From Paracoccus onchidii (GTDB lineage: Bacteria; Pseudomonadota; Alphaproteobacteria; Rhodobacterales; Rhodobacteraceae): DNA of 64,000 nt. How positions within the stretch are numbered: position 1 is the first letter of the stretch; every line of letters begins with the position of its first letter. Shown here piece by piece: positions 29,655 to 39,149 of this stretch. The notes below the pieces were generated by a model. That model searched no databases. It worked only from the letters and a program-made list of their open reading frames with translations, and had not been told where the DNA came from. A program made the position numbers and the translations under genes. The DNA lies in contig NZ_JAQBIE010000018.1 in NCBI RefSeq assembly GCF_028294535.1, forward strand, positions 27,748 through 91,747. The letters are read 5' to 3'.

Positions 29655-29682
29655 ATTACATGAATTATGGAAAAGAACGATG
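29639..29682. promoter_or_regulatory. Perfect 17-bp inverted repeat over the arsR promoter and start codon
   Basis: Arms CATCGTTCTTTTCCATA (29639-29655) and TATGGAAAAGAACGATG (29666-29682) are exact reverse complements around a 10-base spacer. The left arm is the first codons of arsR. On the minus strand TTGTCA (29690-29685) and CATAAT (29669-29664), 15 bases apart, form a possible promoter across the repeat, with transcription starting within a few bases of the ATG. It is the likely ArsR operator, though it is unusually long and perfect. Confidence 0.7.
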
Positions 29683-29718
29683 AATGACAAGTGCTCAGAC
29701 GCGAAAACCTTTGGTAGT

Positions 29719-30963
29719 TCAGCTTACCAGTTGTTTCCGATTGCGGGCGTGCCGGGTTGCCAATTGGCGCGCCTTACGCCCGTTCGGCAGTATCCGCGCC
29801 GATGCCAATGGGGATTCTTGTTCTGCAAGCGACGGGAAAAGCTCGAAAATTTCGTTTCTGGCCGATGCGCCGACAAGATTCAGTGCTTCTGTTCCCGCAT
29901 AGAAGGATTCGGTTTCCGCACCATTGGAATGCACAATTTCATGATCGTCGAACATGATGTGAAAATATTCGACCCGGCTCAGATCCGAAGCGATTTCGAT
30001 ACCGTCCAGTTCCAGCAGGTGCTTTGCGGCGACCAGCACCTCGTCGGTGCCGAACATGCGTTGGGCGATGGATGAGCGCACCAATATCCGGTGTTGCGGC
30101 GACACCAGCAGTTCCGTTGCCGGGCAGTTTTGCCCCAAGGCACCGGCCAGGATGCGGATGGGGCGTAGCTGCGGTCGAGCCCGCAGTCGGATGGGGCCCA
30201 GCTTGGCTGATCCGACCCAGCGCACCGGGCGCAGGCCGTGATCGCGTGTCATGATCATTTGCCCGACCGAGATGTCTTGAACGGGGATGGCACCGCAATC
30301 GGTTTCGATCCGCGTTCCATGAACAAAACATGCCAGAACGTCATCATCATCCAGAATGAAGCTGCCGTCGGGGTCAAAATCCATGGTGATGATGGTGGTG
30401 TCCAGCGTCGCCTGAATCGTATCTGTTCCGCCACGGATCAGGGCGGCGATAGCTGCGCCCCCAATGGGAACGGCGCTTTCAACGGCCGAGGCCAGGCTTT
30501 CGGTAATTTCCGATGCTGGTGCTGTGATTTCGATCGGAATGCCCAGAACGGTGACCGCTGCCGTGACTGAAAGCCGGTCATCGCTCAGCTCGTCATCGGT
30601 GATCATGAAGACGTTTCCGTCCTCATCCTGCATCACCTGACCCTCGATCGGGTTCACGGTAAGGCTGATATCGGCAACCCCCGGCAAACCGACAGTGGCG
30701 CCCGCATTCATCAGGGTCGCCTCACCCAGATAAGTGCCTTCTTCCAACGATTGACCGGTGGAATCGATCGGCGCGATTTCATCGCCTTGGGTCAAAGTGT
30801 CGCCCAAAGGTGACGCGATATCGAATTCTTCGAATGTCCGTGACGCTCCGAACAAGTTGATCAATTGGGTCGGGGGCAGATCCACGACCGTCAGATCGGC
30901 GCCGACGGTAGCCAGTGTTGCATCAGGGATTCCAGTCAGAAAAGGCATGAGCGCAGGCACCAT
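29719..30963 (-). CDS. Hint-domain (hedgehog/intein) protein, copy 1
   Basis: The 414-residue protein has an N-terminal region of unknown fold (about 1-205) and a Hint domain starting at Cys in LACFVHGTRIETDCG, with later motifs VSPQHRILV and FDDHEIVHSNGAETESFY. Hint domains can cleave the chain before the Cys. In Rhodobacteraceae such proteins are often linked to type I secretion. No signal peptide is seen. A second copy lies at 40274-41434. The Cys sits near residue 212. Confidence 0.85.
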   Translation of the reverse strand: MVPALMPFLTGIPDATLATVGADLTVVDLPPTQLINLFGASRTFEEFDIASPLGDTLTQGDEIAPIDSTGQSLEEGTYLGEATLMNAGATVGLPGVADISLTVNPIEGQVMQDEDGNVFMITDDELSDDRLSVTAAVTVLGIPIEITAPASEITESLASAVESAVPIGGAAIAALIRGGTDTIQATLDTTIITMDFDPDGSFILDDDDVLACFVHGTRIETDCGAIPVQDISVGQMIMTRDHGLRPVRWVGSAKLGPIRLRARPQLRPIRILAGALGQNCPATELLVSPQHRILVRSSIAQRMFGTDEVLVAAKHLLELDGIEIASDLSRVEYFHIMFDDHEIVHSNGAETESFYAGTEALNLVGASARNEIFELFPSLAEQESPLASARILPNGRKARQLATRHARNRKQLVS

Positions 30964-31197
30964 TATAAACGAACATCATGAATGCAAAGATGCCGATAGC
31001 CTGGCGATGTCGCGTGCTGACGGCTGAGGTTCTCTGCAGATCATGCAAGTTTTAATCAGCTTCTTCTTGTCTGCGCAATATACCTCTGGTTGAATTATTT
31101 CTTTTTATATCACTGCAGGGCTGCAAGCCCCTGTAATCCGGCGCCGCATGGTCAGCGATGGACGGGATTTCGCCACCATGCGGGTCGGGTCGCGGGT

Positions 31198-33078
31198 TCA
31201 GATGGCCTGCTCGTCGTCTGAAACCTGAAGCAAATCGGTGATCCTGCGCACGGATGCACGCCGGTTGGCGCGGATGTCCCCGTCTGCGCGTATCTTCGGG
31301 AATGCTTCGCCATAACCCTGAACAACCAGATTTTCCGGCGGAACATCGAAATACTCGGTCAGGGCCAACGCGACTGTTTCCGCGCGCCGGTCGGACAATG
31401 CGAGGTTCATTTCATTGGGGCCGACCGTGTCCGTGTGACCTTCGATCATGAAAATCTCGTTCGGGTTCTGCCTGATGGAATCGGTGATGACCCGTCCAAG
31501 ATCAGCAAGCCCTTGGGCCTGATCGGGTGACAATGCCGCAGATCCCGTTGCGAATGTGATCGCATCCATATCGATTGGCGCAACCAGGGCGCGAACCTCG
31601 GGGATGTTGCGGATCTGGCCAAGGGTAAAGCGCCGGTCGATACCGGATTCGCGCTGCAGCGCCGCACGCAGCGCCGCTTCATCCATATTCGCGCCCCATT
31701 CTGTCACTGGCGCCGGGGCGGGCAGGGTTGCGGTATCGACGGGTGGCACCGGCTGCGTTTCGTCAATCAGGCGGGTCGTGCGGCCATCGGCCGACACCAA
31801 TGTGCGGCGCAGAACCCGCAGGTCGGCATCGCGGATCGTGACGACTTTGCTTCCATCCGTGCGGGTGACGATGGTGCGTGACGACCCATCGTCGAATTCC
31901 TCGGTGGTCACCGTCGAGCCGGGTTCGCGCAACAGGGCGGTCTCGTCCTTGATCACCTCTTGGCTGCCATCGGGCCGCGTCACGACCACGCGATCCGGCG
32001 TGCTGAGCGCGACCTGTCGATTATTGTTCAGCATCGAGCCAACGGCGACGGCGCCCAGACCCAGCAACAGGGCCTTGGCCAGATCATTGTCGTCATCATC
32101 TTTGTCGGTATCGGCCTTGCGCCGATTGGCATCACGCAATGCGGTCCGGAAATCTTCGCTGGAAGAGCGACGGTCTTCCCTGGCGATTCGTTCTTCGCGG
32201 TGGCGGCGGCGTTGGTTCCCCTGATCATTCAGGGCCGCTGCATTGGCGGCACGGGTTTCGCGCGCGGCCTCGGATGCGGCGCGGGATTTTTCGCGCCGGC
32301 CATCGCGACCGATCAGCTCGCCCTCTTGATTGACACGATAGATCTGGTCGGCGGCCGATGCCAGGTGCAGCCCGCCATTCGGGCCCTGTTCCAGCACCAC
32401 ACCGCGTGGAGACAACAGCAGGTCATTCTTGCCGCAGGGATAGACCCCACCCGATTTGCAGGCCAACCTGTCCCGCGTCAGTCCGCCGGAAAGTTCGTGG
32501 CGGAATACGCGGTCGAGCCCGCCCATATTGTCCGAGCGACGTTTCGCAAGATCTGTCTTCGAAAATGCTATCGCCTTGGCGGGCTTGCCGCGACTGTCGC
32601 GTTCATGGCCGGTTTTTTTCCGTTGCTGTGCTGTCTTGTGATCCTTGTGTCGATCATGGTTGCGCTGATCATGATCCGCGCGGTGCTTGTCAGCATCGCG
32701 TTTCTTGTGCTGGTGCTTGCGTTGCTTGTCCTTGTTCGATTTTTTCTCGGCCTTCTCGGCCTTCTCGGCCTTCTCGGCCTTCTCGGCCTTCTCGGCCTCT
32801 TTGGCCTCTTTGGCGCGTTTGCGGGCCTTGGCGATATCTTCCTTGGTAACTTCTTGCCGCTTGGCTTCGTTCTCGCGTTTCTTGGAATGCTGCTGTTGTT
32901 GGCGGGCTTCTTCTGCGCGTTGGCGCGCGCGCAGAATGTCCTCTTTCGTGACCTCTTTTTTCGCGTCTTGCGCGATGATGATGTCGCGGGGCCGTTCCTG
33001 CGCGAAGAGCGGCTGAGGCAGCAATAACGACATGGATGTGGTTACGGCCGTCGTGAAAGAGACGATATTGCGCGGCAT
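31198..33078 (-). CDS. OmpA-family protein with a charged coiled-coil region
   Basis: The 626-residue protein has a signal peptide (MPRNIVSFTTAV... ending LFAQ), a long charged Lys/Glu/Ala-rich region with five EKA repeats, then a His/Lys/Asp-rich stretch, a hydrophobic segment (ALLLGLGAVAVGSML) near the middle and an OmpA C-terminal peptidoglycan-binding domain: ITFATGSAALSPDQ, IEGHTDTVGPNEMNLALSDRRA and ANRRASVRRI. The combination suggests a periplasmic protein that spans from membrane to peptidoglycan. The coding repeat may vary in length between strains. Confidence 0.88.
   Translation of the reverse strand: MPRNIVSFTTAVTTSMSLLLPQPLFAQERPRDIIIAQDAKKEVTKEDILRARQRAEEARQQQQHSKKRENEAKRQEVTKEDIAKARKRAKEAKEAEKAEKAEKAEKAEKAEKKSNKDKQRKHQHKKRDADKHRADHDQRNHDRHKDHKTAQQRKKTGHERDSRGKPAKAIAFSKTDLAKRRSDNMGGLDRVFRHELSGGLTRDRLACKSGGVYPCGKNDLLLSPRGVVLEQGPNGGLHLASAADQIYRVNQEGELIGRDGRREKSRAASEAARETRAANAAALNDQGNQRRRHREERIAREDRRSSSEDFRTALRDANRRKADTDKDDDDNDLAKALLLGLGAVAVGSMLNNNRQVALSTPDRVVVTRPDGSQEVIKDETALLREPGSTVTTEEFDDGSSRTIVTRTDGSKVVTIRDADLRVLRRTLVSADGRTTRLIDETQPVPPVDTATLPAPAPVTEWGANMDEAALRAALQRESGIDRRFTLGQIRNIPEVRALVAPIDMDAITFATGSAALSPDQAQGLADLGRVITDSIRQNPNEIFMIEGHTDTVGPNEMNLALSDRRAETVALALTEYFDVPPENLVVQGYGEAFPKIRADGDIRANRRASVRRITDLLQVSDDEQAI
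32752..32796 (-). repeat. Five perfect tandem copies of a 9-bp unit inside the OmpA gene
   Basis: CTTCTCGGC is repeated five times at 32752-32796, with imperfect copies on both sides (32743-32751 and 32797-32814). On the minus strand each unit encodes a Glu-Lys-Ala triplet in varying register. In-frame slippage would change the length of the charged region without breaking the gene. Confidence 0.9.
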
Positions 33079-33200
33079 TTTGAATCCTGTGTTCCGGTCC
33101 TGTCAGGGCCTTTGAACCACCTTAACCCGGCAGCGGCGAAGTTGTTTCAAAATTGCCGTGACCTTGCCGTGATCATGTCCCGTCAAGGATCGCGAACATG

Positions 33201-33234
33201 AAAAAGGGCGCGAGGAAAACCACGCGCCCTTTTT
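33201..33234. terminator. Bidirectional terminator between fpr and the OmpA gene
   Basis: AAAAAGGGCGCG (33201-33212) pairs perfectly with CGCGCCCTTTTT (33223-33234) around a 10-base loop. A and T runs on both sides make it work in either direction; its natural use is the end of the sulfur operon on the minus strand. Confidence 0.9.
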
Positions 33235-33261
33235 GCTGGCGAATAGGGTAATCAGGACCGG

Positions 33262-34101
33262 TCAGACACCTTCGCCGACGAAAGCCTTTTCGACCACGAA
33301 TTCCTTGGGGTCCGAATTGGCGCCTTCACGCAGGCCAAAGCCTTCCAGAACGGCCTTCACATCGACGTTGAACGCCAGGCTGCCGCAGATCATGGCGCGG
33401 TCGGTTTCGGCATCCATCGGGGGCAGGCCCAGATCCTGGAACACCTTGCCCGAGGTCATGTTGTCGGTGATCCGGCCCATCAGCGGAGATTCCTCGCGCG
33501 TGGTGGTCGGGTAATACAGCAGGCGCTTGGCGAAGTCCTCGCCATACAACTCGCCCAGCAGCGGGTCGTTTTTCAGGTTCTCGACCAGTTCGCGACCATA
33601 GGTCAGTTCGTCCGCGGTGCGGCAGGTGTGCATCATGATGACCTGCTCGTAACGCTCGAAGGTTTCTGGGTCGCGCATCAGGCTGGCAAAGGGCGCAAGG
33701 CCGGTGCCGGTGGCCAGGAACCACAGGCGCTTGCCCGGCAGCAGCGCATCCAGAACCAGCGTGCCGACGGGTTTGGGGCGCAGGATGATCTGATCGCCCG
33801 GCTGGATGTGCTGCAGACGCGAGGTCAGCGGGCCGTCCGGCACCTTGATCGAATAGAATTCCAGTTCATCGTCCCAGTTGGGCGAGGCGATGGAATAGGC
33901 GCGCAGGATCGGCTTGCCATTGTCGCCCGGCAGGCCGATCATCACGAATTCGCCCGACCGGAAGCGCAGGCTTGCCGGGCGGGTCACGCGGAACGAAAAC
34001 AGCGTGTCGGTCCAATGCGTCACGGCGGTGACCGTCTGGGCATCGGGGAGGGTCTTGGCAGGTTTTTCGGCGGCGTCGGCCACGGTCAGATCCAGCGTCA
34101 T
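33262..34101 (-). CDS. fpr: Ferredoxin/flavodoxin-NADP reductase
   Basis: The 279-residue flavoenzyme has the FAD motif RAYSIASPNWDDELEFY, the FMN/FAD-phosphate segment GPLTSRLQHI and the NADP motif LATGTGLAPFASLMRD, ending with the short C-terminal tail EKAFVGEGV typical of the bacterial type. It is the last gene of the cysteine operon, so it likely supplies reduced ferredoxin to the ferredoxin-type sulfite reductase CysI. It lies 51 bases after the DUF934 gene. Confidence 0.93.
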   Translation of the reverse strand: MTLDLTVADAAEKPAKTLPDAQTVTAVTHWTDTLFSFRVTRPASLRFRSGEFVMIGLPGDNGKPILRAYSIASPNWDDELEFYSIKVPDGPLTSRLQHIQPGDQIILRPKPVGTLVLDALLPGKRLWFLATGTGLAPFASLMRDPETFERYEQVIMMHTCRTADELTYGRELVENLKNDPLLGELYGEDFAKRLLYYPTTTREESPLMGRITDNMTSGKVFQDLGLPPMDAETDRAMICGSLAFNVDVKAVLEGFGLREGANSDPKEFVVEKAFVGEGV

Positions 34102-34152
34102 GTCAAAATTCCAGAATGTCTTATGCTATTTGGCAATGCGGCGAAAGCCCGC

Positions 34153-34539
34153 TTAGCTTGCCAGGTTTGCGCGGTGGTCAAAGTCGCGCCAGTCCGAACG
34201 GGCGACCCATTGGTCCTGCGGCTGGCGGGCGGCGATGTCGGCGGCCACCTGCACCTCGTCAAAGCCCACGCGGCGGGCCATGGCGTATTGATCGGCGATC
34301 AGGCGGCCGGTCGCACGCAGGCGACCCTGATAGCCCAGTTCGCGCAGGCGACGCGCCAGCGTGAAGCCGCGACCATCGCTGAAGGCCGGAAAGTCGATGC
34401 CGATCAGGTCGCGATGCAGGTGGTCGACCAGTTTTTCGGGCGCTGTGTCGGGCGCAAGGATCAGTTCGGCCTGAACGTCCAGCGGGTGAAAGCCGTCGTC
34501 GCGAACGATGATGTCTTCGCTGTTCAGTTGCTCGCTCAT
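34153..34539 (-). CDS. DUF934 domain protein of the sulfur operon
   Basis: The 128-residue protein has the DUF934 core LIGIDFPAFSDGRGFTLARRL and RLIADQYAMARRVGFDEV. The family is nearly always next to cysI or cysH in proteobacteria and seems to assist sulfite reduction, but its activity is not known. The start at 34539 overlaps the cysH stop by 4 bases. Confidence 0.9.
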   Translation of the reverse strand: MSEQLNSEDIIVRDDGFHPLDVQAELILAPDTAPEKLVDHLHRDLIGIDFPAFSDGRGFTLARRLRELGYQGRLRATGRLIADQYAMARRVGFDEVQVAADIAARQPQDQWVARSDWRDFDHRANLAS

Positions 34540-35259
34540 GCCGGGACCTTTCCGCGGACCATGCGCCCGCCAATGAAGTGAATGCCGCATTCGGATTTGT
34601 CGCTGCCGCGCCAGCGGCCCGCGCGGGGGTCTTCGCCCGGCTTTACGGGCGAGGTGCAGGGCGCACAACCGATTGACGGATAGCCCTTGGCGACCAGCGG
34701 ATGCCGGGGCAGGTTGTTTTCGACCATGTATTCCTGCACATCCTCGGGCCGCCAATGGGCCAGGGGGTTCACGCGCAGGCGCGCGGGTTCTTCGGGCTCG
34801 AAGAATTCCAGCGCGGCGCGCTGGCCGTTCTGGAAACGTTTGCGGCCGGTGATCCAGGCGTCAAAGCCCGACAGGGCCTGTTCCAGCGGCACGGTCTTGC
34901 GCAGGTTGCAGCAGGCGTCCTGATCGAACTGATGCAGGGTGCCGTCGGGATCGTGGCGGGCGATCTCATCTGCGGTGGCGCGGATGATGCGGATGTCGGT
35001 CAGGCCCAGCTTTGCCGCCACCTCGCGCTGGTAGGCCAGCGTTTCGGGAAACAGCATCTCGGTGTCGATGAACAGGACCGGCAGGCCCGGCGCGACAACA
35101 CTGACCATATGCAGCAGCACGACCGATTCCGCGCCGAATGACGACACCAGCGCCACGCGCCCCAGATCGGGGTCGCTGACCGCGCGGCGCAGAACCCCGG
35201 TCGCGGCGTGATGCCGATACCGGTCGTTCAGCAGCCCCGCGCGCGTGTCGAGGTTGCCA

Positions 35260-35267
<8 letters not shown>
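34536..35267 (-). CDS. cysH: Assimilatory APS reductase CysH (iron-sulfur type)
   Basis: The 243-residue enzyme reduces adenylylated sulfate to sulfite with thioredoxin. FGAESVVLLHM is the nucleotide-binding P-loop-like segment. The cysteine pairs ACCNLRK and GCAPC mark a [4Fe-4S] cluster, which separates APS-using bacterial enzymes from PAPS-only E. coli CysH. SECGIH holds the catalytic Cys near the C-terminus. The start at 35267 overlaps the cysI stop by 8 bases. Confidence 0.93.
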
Positions 35268-36910
<1,643 letters not shown>

Positions 36911-36918
<8 letters not shown>

Positions 36919-37240
36919 TGGCTGCCTGTGCTTTCTCGGCCTGAATGCCGTGGAAGTAATTGGACGGGCCGGTCTGGCGGAACGCTTCGCGGAAATGGGT
37001 AGGTTCGGGGCCGTCGGGGCCGCGCCTAACCTCGGCCAGATAGGGGCCGACCACGCGATCGGCCTGACCGATCGCCTCGAGCAAGGCGATTTCGGCGATG
37101 GCTTCGTCTTCGAACACGGTTGCGCGCTTGGGGTCTGCGGTCCAGCCTTCATCGCACATCCAGACGTTATGACCTTCGCGCAGGTCATTGGCTGTGATGA
37201 CTCCGGGCCGTGCGGCTGTCGGTGTAAAGGCTTTGCTCAT
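36911..37240 (-). CDS. DUF2849 domain protein, first gene of the sulfur operon
   Basis: The 109-residue protein starts MSKAFTPTAARPGVITANDL and contains WMCDEGWTADPKRATVFEDE, the DUF2849 pattern. The family is found with cysI in alphaproteobacteria and may be needed for sulfite reductase assembly or control. It overlaps cysI by 8 bases. Function not established. Confidence 0.88.
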
Positions 37241-37341
37241 GGTTTCGGACCTTTCCCTTGCTGCCTTCATATATAGAATTTTGTTCTGGAATTTTGCGAT
37301 AGGCTGCGCGAAATAAGGACAAGTTGACCATCGAGGCGAAT

Positions 37342-37845
37342 ATGTCGGGCAAAATTCCTTTCGATTCCGATCCAGAGCGGACATCCGTCCGGCTGGATGA
37401 CGTGGATCGTAAAATCCTTTCCCTGCTGCAAAGCGATGCCAGCCTGTCGCTGGACCAGATCGCCGAGCGGGTCGGTGCATCCAAGACGCCGGTCTGGAAC
37501 CGAATCCGCAAACTGCGCGATGCCGGGGTGATCCTGCGACAGGTGGCGATTCTGGACCCGGATGCGTTGGGGCTGGAGGCATGTTTCTTCGTGCTGGTGC
37601 GCACCAGTGAACATGACAAGGACTGGGCGACGCGGTTCCTGCAGGCACTGCGCGACCGCCCCGAAGTCATCGAGGCGCATCGCCTGGCCGGGGATATCGA
37701 CTATATCCTCAAGGTGCAGGTGCGCAACGCGCGTGCCTATGACCGGTTCTACCAGTCATTGATCAGCGAGGTGAAAATTCACAACGTCACCGCGCTGCTG
37801 TCGATGGAAGAGATCAAGGCGACAAGCGCCTTGCCGATTCCGTGA
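37342..37845 (+). CDS. Lrp/AsnC-family regulator, probable control of the sulfur operon
   Basis: The protein of 167 residues has an N-terminal HTH (DRKILSLLQSDASLSLDQIAERVGASKTPVWNRIRKLRDAGVI, given here as its position, residues about 20-62) and a C-terminal RAM-type effector domain with AHRLAGDIDYILKVQVRN. It is divergent from the sulfur operon with 101 bases between the starts, the usual place for its regulator. Start at 37342 or the upstream TTG at 37324; the ATG is preferred. The effector could be cysteine or another sulfur metabolite, which is inference. Confidence 0.88.
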   Translation: MSGKIPFDSDPERTSVRLDDVDRKILSLLQSDASLSLDQIAERVGASKTPVWNRIRKLRDAGVILRQVAILDPDALGLEACFFVLVRTSEHDKDWATRFLQALRDRPEVIEAHRLAGDIDYILKVQVRNARAYDRFYQSLISEVKIHNVTALLSMEEIKATSALPIP

Positions 37846-37853
37846 ATGGCCCG

Positions 37854-38312
37854 CTATTCGTCCACGACGCTGAGGATCTTGGGTAGCGCGGGGCAGGGCA
37901 GCAACTGGTTCTTGGCAATATCTGCCAGCGTGTGATTGTGCAGGAACACATAGACATGGGCCGACAGGCCCTCCCACAGGCGGTTGGACAGGGTCTGTGC
38001 GCGAGACCCCGAGACCCCGCCCGAAGCTCCGGCACCGACATGCATTGCGCTGACGGTTTCATCCACCGCTTCGAGCACGTCGGAAATGCGGATGGTTTCG
38101 GGTTGGCGGGCAAGGCGGTATCCGCCGCCCGGACCTCTGACCGATTCGACAAGCCCGGCCCGGCGCAGGCGCACGAAGAGCTGTTCAAGATAGGGCAGGG
38201 AAATATCCTGCCGTCTCGAGATTTCCGACAATGACGTCAGCTCCTCGGGTTTTGCAATCGACAGATCGGTCAGGGCAATGACCGCGTAACGCCCTTTGGT
38301 TGACAGTTTCAT
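37854..38312 (-). CDS. iscR: Rrf2-family regulator, IscR-like without the cysteine triad
   Basis: The 152-residue protein starts MKLSTKGRYAVIALTDLS and has the Rrf2 wing GLVESVRGPGGGYRLAR. In E. coli IscR three cysteines bind a [2Fe-2S] cluster; here that loop reads HVGAGASGGVSGSRAQ with none of them. The only Cys in the protein is near the C-terminus (LLPCP). A single-Cys IscR is described in Rhodobacter, so this is probably lineage-typical. The iscS/suf genes are not beside it; it is divergent from an alpha/beta hydrolase. Confidence 0.85.
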   Translation of the reverse strand: MKLSTKGRYAVIALTDLSIAKPEELTSLSEISRRQDISLPYLEQLFVRLRRAGLVESVRGPGGGYRLARQPETIRISDVLEAVDETVSAMHVGAGASGGVSGSRAQTLSNRLWEGLSAHVYVFLHNHTLADIAKNQLLPCPALPKILSVVDE

Positions 38313-38477
38313 CGCATGACCCCCTGCTTGTGGCTGACGCCGGATTGACGTCTGGCATATCGCTGCGCTATGCCGCGATGGCCTGTTTCTTGTGTCGGTG
38401 GCGCTGGCTTCCCAGATAACTGGTCTAGAAGTCGGACGCGAAGGCGTCAAGAAACCAACATGCTGTGAAGGATGACG

Positions 38478-39140
38478 ATGCCAGAGCTGATTTTCCCGGG
38501 TCCCGAAGGTCGTTTGGAAGGCCGTTACCATCCGCAACCCGGCAAGCCCGATGCCCCGATCGCCATCATATTGCATCCGCATCCGCAATATGGCGGCACG
38601 ATGAACAACCGTGTTGTCTATAACCTGCACTATGCGTTCCATAATATGGGCTTCACGGTGATGCGGTTCAATTTCCGCGGGGTTGGCCGCAGCCAGGGCG
38701 AATTCGATCAGGGCGTGGGCGAGCTGTCTGATGCTGCTTCGGCGCTGGATTATCTGCAGGCGATGAACCCGAATTCCAAGCATTGCTGGGTGGCGGGCTT
38801 CAGCTTTGGCGCGTGGATCGGGATGCAGCTGTTGATGCGCCGCCCCGAGATCACCGGCTTTATCAGCGTTGCGCCCCCGGCGAACATGTATGATTTCAGC
38901 TTTCTTGCGCCTTGCCCCTCGTCCGGGCTGATCATCAACGGCACCGCCGATCGGGTGGCGCCGCCCAAGGATACCCACACGCTGGTCGGCAAGCTGCGCG
39001 AGCAGAAAGGCATCACGATCACGCATGAAGAAATCGAGGGCGCTGACCATTTCTTCCGCGATGACGAACAACACATGAAGCCGATGATCTCGAACGTTCA
39101 GGGGTATGTCCGCCGCCGCTTGACCGAAAGCACGCGGTAA
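38478..39140 (+). CDS. Alpha/beta hydrolase (dienelactone-hydrolase-like)
   Basis: The 220-residue protein has the family pattern HPHPQYGGTMNNRVVY near residue 35, RFNFRGVGRSQGEFDQG and a nucleophile elbow GFSFGAWIG with Ser as the likely nucleophile, then DRVAPP and a late His in GADHFF completing the triad. In related bacteria this gene often sits beside iscR and the suf genes. The substrate is unknown. The start at 38478 has GAAGG six bases upstream. Confidence 0.85.
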   Translation: MPELIFPGPEGRLEGRYHPQPGKPDAPIAIILHPHPQYGGTMNNRVVYNLHYAFHNMGFTVMRFNFRGVGRSQGEFDQGVGELSDAASALDYLQAMNPNSKHCWVAGFSFGAWIGMQLLMRRPEITGFISVAPPANMYDFSFLAPCPSSGLIINGTADRVAPPKDTHTLVGKLREQKGITITHEEIEGADHFFRDDEQHMKPMISNVQGYVRRRLTESTR

Positions 39141-39149
39141 CCGCGGCCG

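Noticed and set aside
30964..31197. The AT-rich 234-base gap between the first Hint gene and the OmpA gene
   Set aside because: No small gene, RNA or repeat stands out. A promoter for the Hint gene is likely there, but no pair of elements was convincing.
32743..32814. Short repeats that could suggest a CRISPR array
   Set aside because: The 9-bp units are contiguous with no spacers and lie within a coding frame.
31960..33027. An antisense frame with a Leu/Gly-repeat hydrophobic stretch that looks like a membrane protein
   Set aside because: It is the reverse of the EKA repeat of the OmpA-family gene; the sense frame has a signal peptide and an OmpA domain.
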